In this document: positions 24,879-33,278 of the stretch, in pieces
How the letters are laid out: every line of letters begins with the position of its first letter
How positions within the stretch are numbered: the stretch's first letter is position 1
NCBI GenBank assembly: GCA_031271865.1
Contig: JAISUW010000041.1
Span: 1-64,000, forward strand
Reading direction: 5' to 3'
DNA length: 64,000 nucleotides
DNA from: Oscillospiraceae bacterium
GTDB lineage: Bacteria; Bacillota; Clostridia; Oscillospirales; Acutalibacteraceae
The notes under the pieces: model-generated
The model's database searches: none
What the model saw: only the letters and a program-made list of their open reading frames with translations
Told to the model about the DNA's origin: nothing
Made by a program: the position numbers and the translations under genes

Positions 24879-25571
24879 ATGCCAGAACAAAAGCCAAACT
24901 GCCCGTTCTACGCGAGCTTCTTCCCGCAGCTGTTCCCCCAATGCCAAGCCAAGCCGGAGCCGAAACCCGAACCGCCCAAGCCGGACCACAAACCGGACGG
25001 TCCGCGGCCGCGCCCGCCGTTCTTCCCCTTCCCGAACCCAGGTCCGCGCCCCCCGCAACCGAAACCCGAACCCGCGCCGCCGCCGCCCCCGGCTCCGGCG
25101 CCGAAGCCGCCGCATCCCGGTCACGGCGCTTCACAAACTGCCGCCGCCAAACCCATATGGGGGAATCTCCTGACCGGAGTAGGCAAGGCTGTCCCCGTAT
25201 CTGTCTATCCGCAAGCGGCGCCGAAAGCAAGCCCGGTTGATCAGACGAAGACTACAGCAGCACAACCCAAAGCGGCCGCAGCGAAAGTTTCGGCACCCGT
25301 GCGTCCGGCAGCAGCGAAACCTGTGGCTGCAACTCCGGCAGCCAAGCCCTCTGTGCCGGCAAATACCAAACCTGCCGAGAAACCGCATCAACCCGCGCAG
25401 GCAAAACCCGCAGAGGAAAAACCGCACATCCCGACCCATGCCAAATCGGCACACAAGCCGGAAGCCGCGCCCGAGCCGGCTCCTGCCAAGCCGAAAGGCC
25501 CGATGGTCTGGAACTTCCCGCCGGCAGTTGCTGTGCCGAAGCCCGGCAAGAACGGTCCCTACCAATTCTGA
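24879..25571 (+). CDS. Proline/alanine/lysine-rich protein of unknown function
   Basis: A 230-residue protein I do not recognise. Residues 1-22 are mixed with Cys and aromatic residues (NCPFYASFFPQLFPQC), 23-90 are mostly Pro with Lys/Glu/Arg, 95-125 are more ordinary (KPIWGNLLTGVGKAVPVSVY), and 125-215 are Ala/Pro/Lys repeats such as AKPAEKP. The end, KGPMVWNFPPAVAVPKPGKN, is again non-repetitive. No signal peptide or membrane segment is seen. AAAGGA lies ten bases before the ATG, and the frame keeps a consistent codon pattern. It may be a disordered structural or spore-coat-like protein; this is only a guess from composition. Confidence 0.6.
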   Translation: MPEQKPNCPFYASFFPQLFPQCQAKPEPKPEPPKPDHKPDGPRPRPPFFPFPNPGPRPPQPKPEPAPPPPPAPAPKPPHPGHGASQTAAAKPIWGNLLTGVGKAVPVSVYPQAAPKASPVDQTKTTAAQPKAAAAKVSAPVRPAAAKPVAATPAAKPSVPANTKPAEKPHQPAQAKPAEEKPHIPTHAKSAHKPEAAPEPAPAKPKGPMVWNFPPAVAVPKPGKNGPYQF

Positions 25572-25596
25572 TTTCTCCTTCCTCCTATATACATGA

Positions 25597-25623
25597 CCCC
25601 GGTGTGTTTGCCGCACGCCGGGG
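25597..25623 (+). terminator. Hairpin after the proline-rich gene
   Basis: A 10-bp stem, CCCCGGTGTG with CACGCCGGGG (one G-T pair), around a seven-base loop, 25 bases after the stop. There is no T-tract, so termination efficiency is doubtful. Confidence 0.45.
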
Positions 25624-25690
25624 CATTCCGGTTTGTTTGCGCGCCCGGTCCGGCGTTTGCAATTCATAATTATTCGCTTAAACCCGCGAG

Positions 25691-25711
25691 GAGGCTTATG
25701 TCATAAGCCTC
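25691..25711. repeat. Short perfect palindrome after mrnC
   Basis: GAGGCTTATG and CATAAGCCTC around a single T. It lies 31 bases past the mrnC stop (reverse strand). No T-run follows on either strand. Confidence 0.55.
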
Positions 25712-25742
25712 ATGCTGTAAGCTACTGTAAATAAACCGGTGA

Positions 25743-26114
25743 TTACGAATCTGTATGCCGGCGGCAGACAGCGGCAAACAGCTCTTGCAGACGCTCTTGC
25801 CGTCCGGATTGCCAGAGGGAACCAAAGAGACCCTCCAACGCGGTGGCTTTGCAGTACTCGGCGGCGGAGCAGGAGGCAGGGATGCGGCGCGGCTTAGCGT
25901 TTTTGCAACGGCGGACAATGTCCGCCTCTTCCGGTGTGAGAAGCGGAACAAGCAAATCCAATAAAGCGGCTTGCTTGACGGCACCCGAGAAGCGCTCGGT
26001 ATACTCGTTGAGCTTACGAACCGGCAGATCGCCCTCGGCGAGAGCCGCCTCCCGGACGTACAGTTCAAAGACGGCATCGCCCAGAAACGCCAGGGCAAGC
26101 GGCGAATCGGTCAT
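25743..26114 (-). CDS. mrnC: Mini-ribonuclease III
   Basis: A 123-residue RNase III catalytic domain without a dsRNA-binding domain, involved in 23S rRNA 3' maturation in Firmicutes. LALAFLGDAVFELYVR contains the catalytic Asp of the signature, and ATALEGLFGSLWQSGRQERLQEL holds the second acidic site (Glu). The middle RRCKNAKPRRIP corresponds to the family's RGRNAK segment. It is the last gene of a reverse-strand run and starts 15 bases after the CrtC-like gene, with GGAGGAG before the ATG. Confidence 0.9.
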   Translation of the reverse strand: MTDSPLALAFLGDAVFELYVREAALAEGDLPVRKLNEYTERFSGAVKQAALLDLLVPLLTPEEADIVRRCKNAKPRRIPASCSAAEYCKATALEGLFGSLWQSGRQERLQELFAAVCRRHTDS

Positions 26115-26129
26115 GGGGAACTCCTCCGG

Positions 26130-27110
26130 TTATTTCTTGCGGAACGCATCGGTAGGGGTGGTCTTGTTGCGCACGCCCGGCAAAAGTTCCACAACGGCAT
26201 AGCCCACGAGGTTGCCTGCCTCGTCCTTTATGTCTGCCAGCAACTCAAAGAAGAATACATTGAACATTCCGTCCGCCTGCGGGGTGACGGTGTAGGTGCG
26301 GCCGCCGTAGGTTAAACGCCAGCCGTTGGAGAACTGCCGACCCTCCCAGGTGATAACGTCCGTCGCTTCCAAGGTGTAGTCATTCAGCCGCGTGTAGGAT
26401 CCATCGCGCTCAATGCGTGTGCCGTCGTAGTAGTTGTCCTGCGGGAATGCGAATATCATGGTCTCCGTGTCGTCAAAGAAGCGCAGGGAGAGCCATTCCC
26501 AGCAGGTGCGTCCGTCCGTCAGGGTATAGGTGCCCCCTTGCCGGTCAAACCAAGTCTTTCCCTTGAGGTTGGGGTATCTGCGTCCCTCCAATACAAGCTC
26601 CGCCTCGGTTGCCAAGTTGGTCATGGACATATAGTAGGTGCGCTCCTTCTCGCCGGGGATGCCCATCTGCAAGACACCGCCGTCGCAGTGGCGCACCGGG
26701 GGTTTGACGGCGTTCATGTCGCAGACGATATGAAATGCGTCACTGTCCATCTCGAGATGAATCCTGCCTTTGGGGCAGACTGCGTTTGGTTCGAAGACAG
26801 CCTTGCACTTTCCGTCTACGCTGAGGAGCGTGTCCGTAGCCGTGACACCCTTGCCGAAGAAGATGGGGGTTTGGGTGTTGTAGTGCTTGTTTCGGTTGAC
26901 GTCGGTCACGGAGGTGATGAGCAGACGGAATTTGATGCCCCAGATGTTAACCTGCGCCAGCGTAAACTGGCAGGCGAAGCGGTTGCCGCCGCCGTCCTCC
27001 AGGTAGGTGGTGCTGTACCACCATTCGGAGCATTTGGGGTGGGTCAGGAACTCGTCGGCAAAGCTGCGCGGGGGGATGCCTGTGCCTGTGGTTTTGACAA
27101 TCGTACCCAT
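26130..27110 (-). CDS. CrtC/AttH lipocalin-like domain protein
   Basis: A 326-residue protein resembling the AttH/CrtC (hydroxyneurosporene hydratase-like, lipocalin-like) family. The EWWYSTTYLEDGGG segment matches the family's EWWY start motif, and GKTWFDRQGGTY corresponds to the family's G.aW.D.e.g region, followed by CWEWLSLRFFDD. There is no signal peptide, whereas many homologues are secreted. The substrate is unknown; a lipid- or isoprenoid-like molecule is suggested only by family. It sits between obg and mrnC with gaps of 12 and 15 bases, so it is part of that operon. Confidence 0.72.
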   Translation of the reverse strand: MGTIVKTTGTGIPPRSFADEFLTHPKCSEWWYSTTYLEDGGGNRFACQFTLAQVNIWGIKFRLLITSVTDVNRNKHYNTQTPIFFGKGVTATDTLLSVDGKCKAVFEPNAVCPKGRIHLEMDSDAFHIVCDMNAVKPPVRHCDGGVLQMGIPGEKERTYYMSMTNLATEAELVLEGRRYPNLKGKTWFDRQGGTYTLTDGRTCWEWLSLRFFDDTETMIFAFPQDNYYDGTRIERDGSYTRLNDYTLEATDVITWEGRQFSNGWRLTYGGRTYTVTPQADGMFNVFFFELLADIKDEAGNLVGYAVVELLPGVRNKTTPTDAFRKK

Positions 27111-27122
27111 GGGAGAGCCTCC

Positions 27123-28394
27123 TCATCGAACATAATCAAATTCGAAGTCGTATACTACGACCGTGTCACCCTCTGCGATACCGGCCTTCTCTAAGGCATC
27201 AATGATGCCCGAGGACTGGAGGACACGCTGGAAGTATTGCAGGGACTCGTAGTCATCTATGTCGCAACCTTGGAGGATGCGCAAGAGCCAATCCGCCTCC
27301 TCCACAAAGTAGATGCCTTCCTCCTCGCGGACGGTGAAACGCTGTCCGGCTTTGACCTCAGTCGGCAACTGCGGACGGTCTGCTTCATAACGCTTAATCG
27401 GCGGGAGGGATGCCAGCATGGCAGCAGCGGCATTCACGACGTCGCGGGTTCCCTCGGCGATGGGGGCGCACATCTCATAATAGGGCAGACCCTTGTCGGC
27501 GAAGAAAGCGCGGAGGCGCTCCAGTTGCTCCGGCGCGGCTAAGTCTATCTTATTACCGACGATAATTTGCGGGACGTCCATGAGTTCCGGGAGGTAATGC
27601 GCCAGCTCGGAATTGATTTTAGCGTAGTCCTCCAGCGGGTCGCGATCCTCGGAGCCGGCGGCATCCAAGATATGGATAAGCATACGGCAACGCTCCACAT
27701 GGCGCAGGAACTGATGGCCTAAGCCCGCACCCTCTGCGGCGCCCTCAATCAGACCGGGGATGTCCGCCATCACAAAGGACTGCCCCTCGCCCATGCGCAC
27801 CACACCCAGCACCGGGGTGACGGTGGTGAAGTGGTAGTCGCCCACGATGGGCTTGGCCTCGCTCACTACAGAGAGGAAAGAGCTTTTGCCGACATTCGGG
27901 AAGCCGAGAAGCCCGACATCCGCCAGCAGCTTCAGCTCCAGCTCGGCCTCGACGCTCTCGCCGGGGATGCCGGGCTTCGCGAAGCGCGGTGTCTGGCGGG
28001 TCGGGGTCGCGAAGTGGGTATTCCCCCAGCCGCCCCTGCCGCCCTTGCAGAGGAGTACCGGCGCATCCCCCGACACATCCGCAAGTAAGGCACCCGTTGC
28101 GGCGTCGCGCACGAGGGTGCCGCGGGGTACTCTGACTGTGAGCGGCTCGCCCTTTTTTCCGTTGCGGCGACCGCCGTCGCCGGGGGCGCCGTCGGGGGCT
28201 TTGTACTTACGCTTATAGCGGAAGTCTGCGAGGGTGGAGAGGCCGTCGTCGGCGAGGAGGTAGATACTCCCGCCGTCGCCGCCGTCACCGCCGGAAGGCC
28301 CCCCTGAGGCTATGTACTTCTCGCGGTGAAAGGCGACGCAACCGTCGCCGCCTTTCCCGGCAGTCAGCTTTACTTTGGCTTTGTCTACAAACAT
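27123..28394 (-). CDS. obg: GTPase Obg (CgtA)
   Basis: A 423-residue essential GTPase of late 50S ribosome assembly and stress signalling. The glycine-rich Obg fold is at 1-158 (KGGDGCVAFHREKYIASGGPSGG in part). The G domain has G1 GFPNVGKSS (164-172), G3 DIPGLIEGA and G4 NKID. A C-terminal OCT domain follows (about 345-415). I start at MFVDKAKVKL because AAAGGA lies just upstream and homologues begin there; the frame is open to 28436. In many Firmicutes obg directly follows rpmA; here they are separated by the mrnC block. Confidence 0.96.
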   Translation of the reverse strand: MFVDKAKVKLTAGKGGDGCVAFHREKYIASGGPSGGDGGDGGSIYLLADDGLSTLADFRYKRKYKAPDGAPGDGGRRNGKKGEPLTVRVPRGTLVRDAATGALLADVSGDAPVLLCKGGRGGWGNTHFATPTRQTPRFAKPGIPGESVEAELELKLLADVGLLGFPNVGKSSFLSVVSEAKPIVGDYHFTTVTPVLGVVRMGEGQSFVMADIPGLIEGAAEGAGLGHQFLRHVERCRMLIHILDAAGSEDRDPLEDYAKINSELAHYLPELMDVPQIIVGNKIDLAAPEQLERLRAFFADKGLPYYEMCAPIAEGTRDVVNAAAAMLASLPPIKRYEADRPQLPTEVKAGQRFTVREEEGIYFVEEADWLLRILQGCDIDDYESLQYFQRVLQSSGIIDALEKAGIAEGDTVVVYDFEFDYVR

Positions 28395-28500
28395 GGTTTT
28401 TCCTTTCAAGAGGCCGGAGGGGGTTGGTTTCGTCATATTGACGATTGTTCAATCAGATAGTTGCGGTTTTGTTGTGATTATGCACAATAGTGATTTGAAA

Positions 28501-30483
28501 TCAAGCATCCAACCGCCGGAGCCATGCCCCTACCGCCGCATCGGAGGGCATACGCCAGTCGCCGCGAGGGGAGAGGGCAACGGAACCGACTTTGGGACCG
28601 TCCGGGAGGCAGGAGCGCTTGAACTGCTGGGAGAAGAAGCGCTTGAGGAACAGCTCGAGCCATTCCTTGAGCTGCGCCGGCTCTGCCTCGCCGCCGAAAG
28701 CGCGCTCGGCGATAAACAGGAGTTTTTCCGGAGAAAAGCCGTAGCGGAAGAAATAATAGAGATAGAAGTCATGCACATCATAGCTGCCCAAAACGCTCTC
28801 CGTCTTTTGGGCGATTTCACCGTTTTCGTCCGGGGGGAGGAGTTCCGGGCTGATCGGTGTGGCGAGGACTTGCCGCAGGGCACTTTGCAGGCGCGTCGGT
28901 TTCTTTTCGGTCGGGATGAAGCGCAGGTCGTCCGGGGAAAAGGAGGGGAAGACGCTATCTTCCTCTGCGACGAACTCCACGATATGGCGCACGAGCGTCT
29001 TGGGTACACCGCTGTTGACACCATACATACTCATGTGGTCGGCGTTGTAGGTACACCAACCAAGGGCAAGCTCGGACAAGTCGCCGGTTCCGAGCAGCAG
29101 CGCGCCCTCCTGGTTGGCTAAGTCCATGAGGATTTGCGTGCGCTCGCGGGCTTGGGTGTTCTCGTAGGTGATGTCATGCGCATCCGGGTCATGGCCGATG
29201 TCCGCCATGTGCTGCTCGCAGGCAGGGCGGATGTCGATCTCCCAGAGCTGGATGTCGAGGGCTTTGGCAAGCTGCTCCACGCTGTCGCGGGTGCGCGAGG
29301 TGGTGCCGAAGCCGGGCATCGTGATGCCCAAAATCCGGTCACTCTCCCAGCCCAAGGTTTCGGCGGCGCGGTGCGCGACCAGGAGAGCCAAAGTGGAATC
29401 CAAGCCGCCGGAGAGGCCGATAATCATCTTGTCCAAGCCGACATGGGTGAGGCGTTTGCACAGCCCGGCGACCTGAATATCCAATATATCCCCGCAGCGG
29501 GCGGCGCGCAGGGACAAATCCGCCGGGACGAAAGGCTGCGGCGCATAGCGGCGCGTCATGTGTTCTTCCTGCAGTTGCGGCAGAGCGGCGCAGGGGACGC
29601 CTTGCGGTTCGCGGTTGGTACGGAAATAGCTTTCCGCGCAGTCATAGTAGCTCCCGAAGCGGCGCTCGGCACGGAGTAGCTCTATATCCAATACCGCATA
29701 GCAGTCGGAACCGCTCTGCGCAAAGCGGCGGCCTTCGGTGAGGATATTGCCGTTCTCGGCGATGAATGCGGCGCCGGAGAAGACCAAATCCGTGCTGCTT
29801 TCGCCGACACCTGCGGAGGCATAGGCATAGCCGCAGCGCAAGCGGCCGCTCTGCTGCGCAACTAAGGAACGGCGGTAGGCGTTTTTGCTGACTTCTTCAT
29901 CGCTTGCGGAGAGGTTCAAAATCAGATCCGCCCCCGCTAAGGCCAAGGCTTCGCTCGGCGGAGACGGTACCCACAAATCCTCACACAGTTCCGCGGCAAA
30001 AAGCAAATCCGCACCGCAGGAAAACACGATGGAACCGAACGGTACTTGTTTTCCGAGAAAATCAATGCTCCGCAAATCCACGGCATTCCCGGAGGCGAAC
30101 CAGCGCTTTTCGTAATACTCCCGCACATTCGGCAGGTAGCGCTTGGGGACGATGCCTTTGACTTCGCCGCTTTGCAGGACGGCGGCGCAGTTAAAGAGCC
30201 GCCCCGCCGCACGAACCGGCACTCCGACCACCAGGATACCGTCCCAGTCGGCGGTTTGCGTTAAGAGCGTTTGCAGGGCGGCTTCACAAGCATCCAAAAG
30301 AGCCGCTTGCCCGAATAAGTCGGCGCAAGTGTAGCCGCACAAGGACAGCTCCGGTGTGAGCAGCACCTGCGCGCCGACGGCCTTTGCCCTTTGCACGGCG
30401 GAGAAAATCTCCGCAGCGTTGCGCTTGGGTTCTGCGACCATGACGCGGGGGACGCTTGTCCCGATTTTAATGTAACTGAACAT
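28501..30483 (-). CDS. nadE: Glutamine-dependent NAD+ synthetase
   Basis: A 660-residue two-domain enzyme converting deamido-NAD to NAD with glutamine as nitrogen source. The N-terminal nitrilase-type glutaminase (1-290) has the Glu-Lys-Cys triad: TPELSLCGY (Glu45), KGIVPKRYLPN (Lys) and ELCEDLWVP (Cys). The C-terminal synthetase (about 320-660) has the ATP-pyrophosphatase loop SGGLDSTLALL. The start at 30483 has GGGAGG seven bases upstream; the open frame extends to 30684 but without support. The length fits the long NadE form. It lies in the ddl-murF-nadE-obg run. Confidence 0.94.
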   Translation of the reverse strand: MFSYIKIGTSVPRVMVAEPKRNAAEIFSAVQRAKAVGAQVLLTPELSLCGYTCADLFGQAALLDACEAALQTLLTQTADWDGILVVGVPVRAAGRLFNCAAVLQSGEVKGIVPKRYLPNVREYYEKRWFASGNAVDLRSIDFLGKQVPFGSIVFSCGADLLFAAELCEDLWVPSPPSEALALAGADLILNLSASDEEVSKNAYRRSLVAQQSGRLRCGYAYASAGVGESSTDLVFSGAAFIAENGNILTEGRRFAQSGSDCYAVLDIELLRAERRFGSYYDCAESYFRTNREPQGVPCAALPQLQEEHMTRRYAPQPFVPADLSLRAARCGDILDIQVAGLCKRLTHVGLDKMIIGLSGGLDSTLALLVAHRAAETLGWESDRILGITMPGFGTTSRTRDSVEQLAKALDIQLWEIDIRPACEQHMADIGHDPDAHDITYENTQARERTQILMDLANQEGALLLGTGDLSELALGWCTYNADHMSMYGVNSGVPKTLVRHIVEFVAEEDSVFPSFSPDDLRFIPTEKKPTRLQSALRQVLATPISPELLPPDENGEIAQKTESVLGSYDVHDFYLYYFFRYGFSPEKLLFIAERAFGGEAEPAQLKEWLELFLKRFFSQQFKRSCLPDGPKVGSVALSPRGDWRMPSDAAVGAWLRRLDA

Positions 30484-30518
30484 GAGGCTGCCTCCCACGT
30501 ATCTCCGGTTTCCGGATT

Positions 30519-30544
30519 GGATATTTTTTGTTACCGATTGTAAC
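30519..30544 (-). repeat. GTTAC-N5-GTAAC element, single copy
   Basis: The reverse-strand copy of the element found in the arrays at 1-395 and 20966: the palindrome GTTACCGATTGTAAC (30530-30544) is preceded on the plus strand by GGATATTTTTT. It fills most of the 62-base gap between murF and nadE. Confidence 0.9.
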
Positions 30545-30545
30545 T

Positions 30546-31892
30546 TTATTCTCGGAGGGACGCCATCAGGGCCTCCGATACCTCCTCCAGCTTTGCACCA
30601 CGCGAGGCTTTGAACAGAACCGCATCGCCGGGTTGAAGGAACGCCCGCAGATAGGCCGCTGCCTCGGCGTTGGTCGCAAACCACTTCGTCGGCATCCCGC
30701 TTTCTTCGGCGGCCGCTGCCGTTTGGCGGGACAGATTGCCGATCGCTGCCATTTGCCCGATGGTGCGCAGCTTCGCTGCATATTCCCCCGTGCGGCGGTG
30801 CCCTTCTTGGGTGAAACTCCCCAGTTCATACATATCCCCCAAAACCGCTATGCGGCGCTTCGCAGGGGTGCAGGCCAATACATCTAAGGCAGCCCGCATA
30901 CTGTCGGGGTTGGCGTTGTAGCAGTCGAGGATGAATTGAATTGAATTAAATTCAATTGAATTCTGCCGCATCCCCTCCGGTGCAAAGCACGCAATTCCCG
31001 CAGACAAAACAGGTAAGCCAATCCCCAGCACCTGCCCCACAGCGACAGCAGCCAAAGCATTGTATACATGATGCCGACCGGCAATCGGCACTGTAAAGGA
31101 CTGCCCACCGCTGGTGAAGACGGACTGCGCTGCAGAGACCGCGTAGGCAGAGGCACGGACATTGCATTCGGGGTTTTCGATGCCGTACCAGAGAATGGGA
31201 ACGCGGATATGCTCCCGATAGTTCCAGAGGTATTCGTCATCCCCATTGAGGACGGCGGTGCCGCCGGGCAGCAAGCCTTCAAGAATCTCGAGCTTGGCAT
31301 CGCGGATACCCTCGCGGGAGCCGAGGTTGCCGATGTGGGCTGTGCCTATGTTTGTAATGACTGCGATGTTCGGGCGTGCGATATGGGTGAGATAGGCGAT
31401 CTCCCCTTTGTGGTTCATACCCATTTCCAGAACCGCATAGTCATCCGCCGCCTCGAGCGTAAAGATTGTGCGCGGCAGTCCGATGTCATTGTTGAGGTTG
31501 CCTTTTGTAGCGCGGACAGCCCCTGCGCCGGAGAGGGCACACTCCAGCATTCGCCGCGTGGATGTTTTGCCGACGGAACCGGTTACAGCTATGACGGGCA
31601 AGGAGAGCTTCGCACGGTATGCGGCGGCCAGCTGCCCCAATGCGGCATGGGTGTCCGGTACCTGCAGGCAAAACGGATGCGCAAACGGTCGGGAAACCAC
31701 AGCTGCAGCGCCGCCGTTTTGCAGAAAGCTCTCGGCGAAATCATTGCCGTCGAACTTTTCGCCTTGCAGGGCGATGAAAAGCGCACCGGGAGCCGCTTCG
31801 CGGCTGTCGGTAGTGACGGCCGTGATTTGCGCCTGTGCATTGGCGGCTGCGCCGATAGCAGCGGCAACTTCTGTCAGCATGAGCGGAAGCAT
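30546..31892 (-). CDS. murF: UDP-N-acetylmuramoyl-tripeptide--D-Ala-D-Ala ligase
   Basis: This 448-residue cytoplasmic ligase adds the D-Ala-D-Ala dipeptide to the peptidoglycan precursor; the dipeptide is made by the ddl product encoded 19 bases upstream. The ATP loop GSVGKT (105-110) is followed by KGNLNNDIGLP, EMGMNHKGEI and the central NIGTAHIGNLGSREGI motif. DCYNANPDSMRAAL is typical of MurF. AAGGAG lies nine bases before the chosen ATG (31892); an ATG at 31880 is an alternative. An AT-rich palindrome at 30932-30962 is translated within it. Confidence 0.95.
   Translation of the reverse strand: MLPLMLTEVAAAIGAAANAQAQITAVTTDSREAAPGALFIALQGEKFDGNDFAESFLQNGGAAAVVSRPFAHPFCLQVPDTHAALGQLAAAYRAKLSLPVIAVTGSVGKTSTRRMLECALSGAGAVRATKGNLNNDIGLPRTIFTLEAADDYAVLEMGMNHKGEIAYLTHIARPNIAVITNIGTAHIGNLGSREGIRDAKLEILEGLLPGGTAVLNGDDEYLWNYREHIRVPILWYGIENPECNVRASAYAVSAAQSVFTSGGQSFTVPIAGRHHVYNALAAVAVGQVLGIGLPVLSAGIACFAPEGMRQNSIEFNSIQFILDCYNANPDSMRAALDVLACTPAKRRIAVLGDMYELGSFTQEGHRRTGEYAAKLRTIGQMAAIGNLSRQTAAAAEESGMPTKWFATNAEAAAYLRAFLQPGDAVLFKASRGAKLEEVSEALMASLRE
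30932..30962. repeat. AT-rich palindrome inside murF
   Basis: A run of GAATT/AATTC units contains a perfect inverted repeat, AATTGAATT and AATTCAATT, around one A. It is in frame in murF and encodes an NSIEFNSIQF-like stretch. It is strikingly AT-rich compared with the flanking GC-rich gene. Confidence 0.8.
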
Positions 31893-31911
31893 GGCAGTGT
31901 TCTCCTTACAA

Positions 31912-32976
31912 TCAGAGGTCTGTAGCCCGCTTGCGGATAAGTGCCAGTTGGATGCACTTCTCGCACAAGTCGGCATAGGGAATCCCGGCAGCAGCCGCTT
32001 CCTGCGGAAGGAGGCTAGTCGCCGTCATGCCGGGAAGCGCGTTGACTTCCAAGCAGAAAGGTACACCGTCGGCGCGGAGGATGAAGTCCACTCGGGAGTA
32101 GTCGCCCATACGCAGGGCCTTATGCGCAAGCAAAGCCTGCTGTTGCATACACGCGGCGGCAGCATCGTCAATCTCCGCCGGGCAGACCTCCAGCGTCGCC
32201 CCGGCTTGGTACTTGTTCTTGTAGTCAAACCAACCGCTCTTGGGGATAATCTCCAATACAGGGAGCGCTTTGCCGTCCAGAATGCCGACGGTGAACTCCC
32301 TGCCCTTGACATAATCCTCCACTACGGCTTTGCCCTCGTAGGTCATGGCATACTTCACAGCGGCGGGAATATCCTCCTTCGTTGTTACAATAGAGATGCC
32401 GACACTGGAGCCGCCGTTGGAGGGCTTGAGTACAAAGGGAAGCGCGCGCCGGGAGAGGTAAGCGGAGATCTCCGCCTCCGGCTTGCCGCTGAAGATGATT
32501 TCCTCGCCGGTGGGGACGCGCACACCGTACCCTGCCATAATGTCTTTCGCGACAGCCTTATCCATGGAGAGTGTACAGCCCAAGTAACCGGAGCCGGTAT
32601 ACTTCACGCCGTACAAATCCAATGCGGCTTGGATTTGCCCGTTCTCGCCGATGGAACCGTGGAGTGCCACAAAGACAACATCCGCCAAGGTACAGGTTTG
32701 CAAGACGTTTTCTCCGATTAAAGCTTCCCCGTTGCCGCTCTGTGCTTTCAGGGCAGCCAAGTCCGGCTCTATCTCGGAAACGGATTGTACAAACGTCCGG
32801 CTTTCTCTGTCCGTCAGCAGCGCGGCAAAACATGTATAGACCGGTAGGGATTCATATGGGTCGAGCGTCACAACGGCGTGGCCGCGGGAGCGTAACGCAT
32901 CGGCGACTTTCCCGCCGGAAACAAAGCTGACGTTGCGCTCGCCGGAATAGCCGCCGCATAGGACTATGATGTTCAT
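31912..32976 (-). CDS. ddl: D-alanine--D-alanine ligase
   Basis: A 354-residue ATP-grasp enzyme making D-Ala-D-Ala for peptidoglycan. HGSIGENGQIQAALDLYGV, KYTGSGYLGCTLSMDK, KPSNGGSSVGIS and CLEVNALPGMT are family signatures. The omega-loop motif DYKNKY keeps the Lys-Tyr pair that favours D-Ala over D-lactate, so this is not a vancomycin-resistance ligase. GAGG precedes the ATG at 32976; the longer open frame to 33102 has no support. Its own promoter is at 33044-33072. First gene of the reverse-strand run ending at mrnC. Confidence 0.95.
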   Translation of the reverse strand: MNIIVLCGGYSGERNVSFVSGGKVADALRSRGHAVVTLDPYESLPVYTCFAALLTDRESRTFVQSVSEIEPDLAALKAQSGNGEALIGENVLQTCTLADVVFVALHGSIGENGQIQAALDLYGVKYTGSGYLGCTLSMDKAVAKDIMAGYGVRVPTGEEIIFSGKPEAEISAYLSRRALPFVLKPSNGGSSVGISIVTTKEDIPAAVKYAMTYEGKAVVEDYVKGREFTVGILDGKALPVLEIIPKSGWFDYKNKYQAGATLEVCPAEIDDAAAACMQQQALLAHKALRMGDYSRVDFILRADGVPFCLEVNALPGMTATSLLPQEAAAAGIPYADLCEKCIQLALIRKRATDL

Positions 32977-33043
32977 GGGCTTACCTCGATACTTGGATTT
33001 GGAACATAGTACGCTATTGGGAGTATACCGATTTTCTTTCCAT

Positions 33044-33072
33044 AGTATACCAGAATTTAAGCTTTGTGTCAA
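33044..33072 (-). promoter_or_regulatory. Promoter of ddl-murF
   Basis: Reverse strand: -35 TTGACA (33067-33072), -10 TATACT (33044-33049), 17-base spacer ending in TGG. The leader would be about 60 bases. Confidence 0.8.
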
Positions 33073-33109
33073 GGCGGGCCGGCGCGGATAATGCAAAAAC
33101 ATCGATTTT

Positions 33110-33135
33110 GGCTATTTTTTGTTACCGTTTGTAAC
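33110..33135 (-). repeat. GTTAC-N5-GTAAC element between divergent promoters
   Basis: A single reverse-strand copy of the dispersed element: palindrome GTTACCGTTTGTAAC (33121-33135) preceded by GGCTATTTTTT. It sits between the ddl and greA promoters, in the 302-base divergent intergenic region, which otherwise holds only the two promoters and leaders. Confidence 0.9.
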
Positions 33136-33179
33136 TATTATGCAGACGTACTTGAAAGATATTGCAATTTGTTTTTCTA

Positions 33180-33208
33180 TTGACAATTCCGTGAAAGTGT
33201 GGTAATAT
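33180..33208 (+). promoter_or_regulatory. Promoter of greA-lysS
   Basis: -35 TTGACA (33180-33185), -10 TAATAT (33203-33208), 17-base spacer ending in TGG. Another TATAAT at 33210-33215 lies too far from the -35 box. Confidence 0.75.
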
Positions 33209-33278
33209 ATATAATAGAATAGCAAAGGGACAGACTGTGTCCCTGACTGATGATGATTGAAAGACGAGGCAAAGCACC

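Noticed and set aside
30519..30544. Intrinsic terminator between murF and nadE
   Set aside because: The stem is only five base pairs, and in the direction of transcription it is followed by A rather than T residues.
31912..32976. VanA-type D-Ala-D-Lac ligase
   Set aside because: The omega loop keeps DYKNKY, the Lys-Tyr pair of D-Ala-D-Ala ligases, and there are no vanH/vanX genes.
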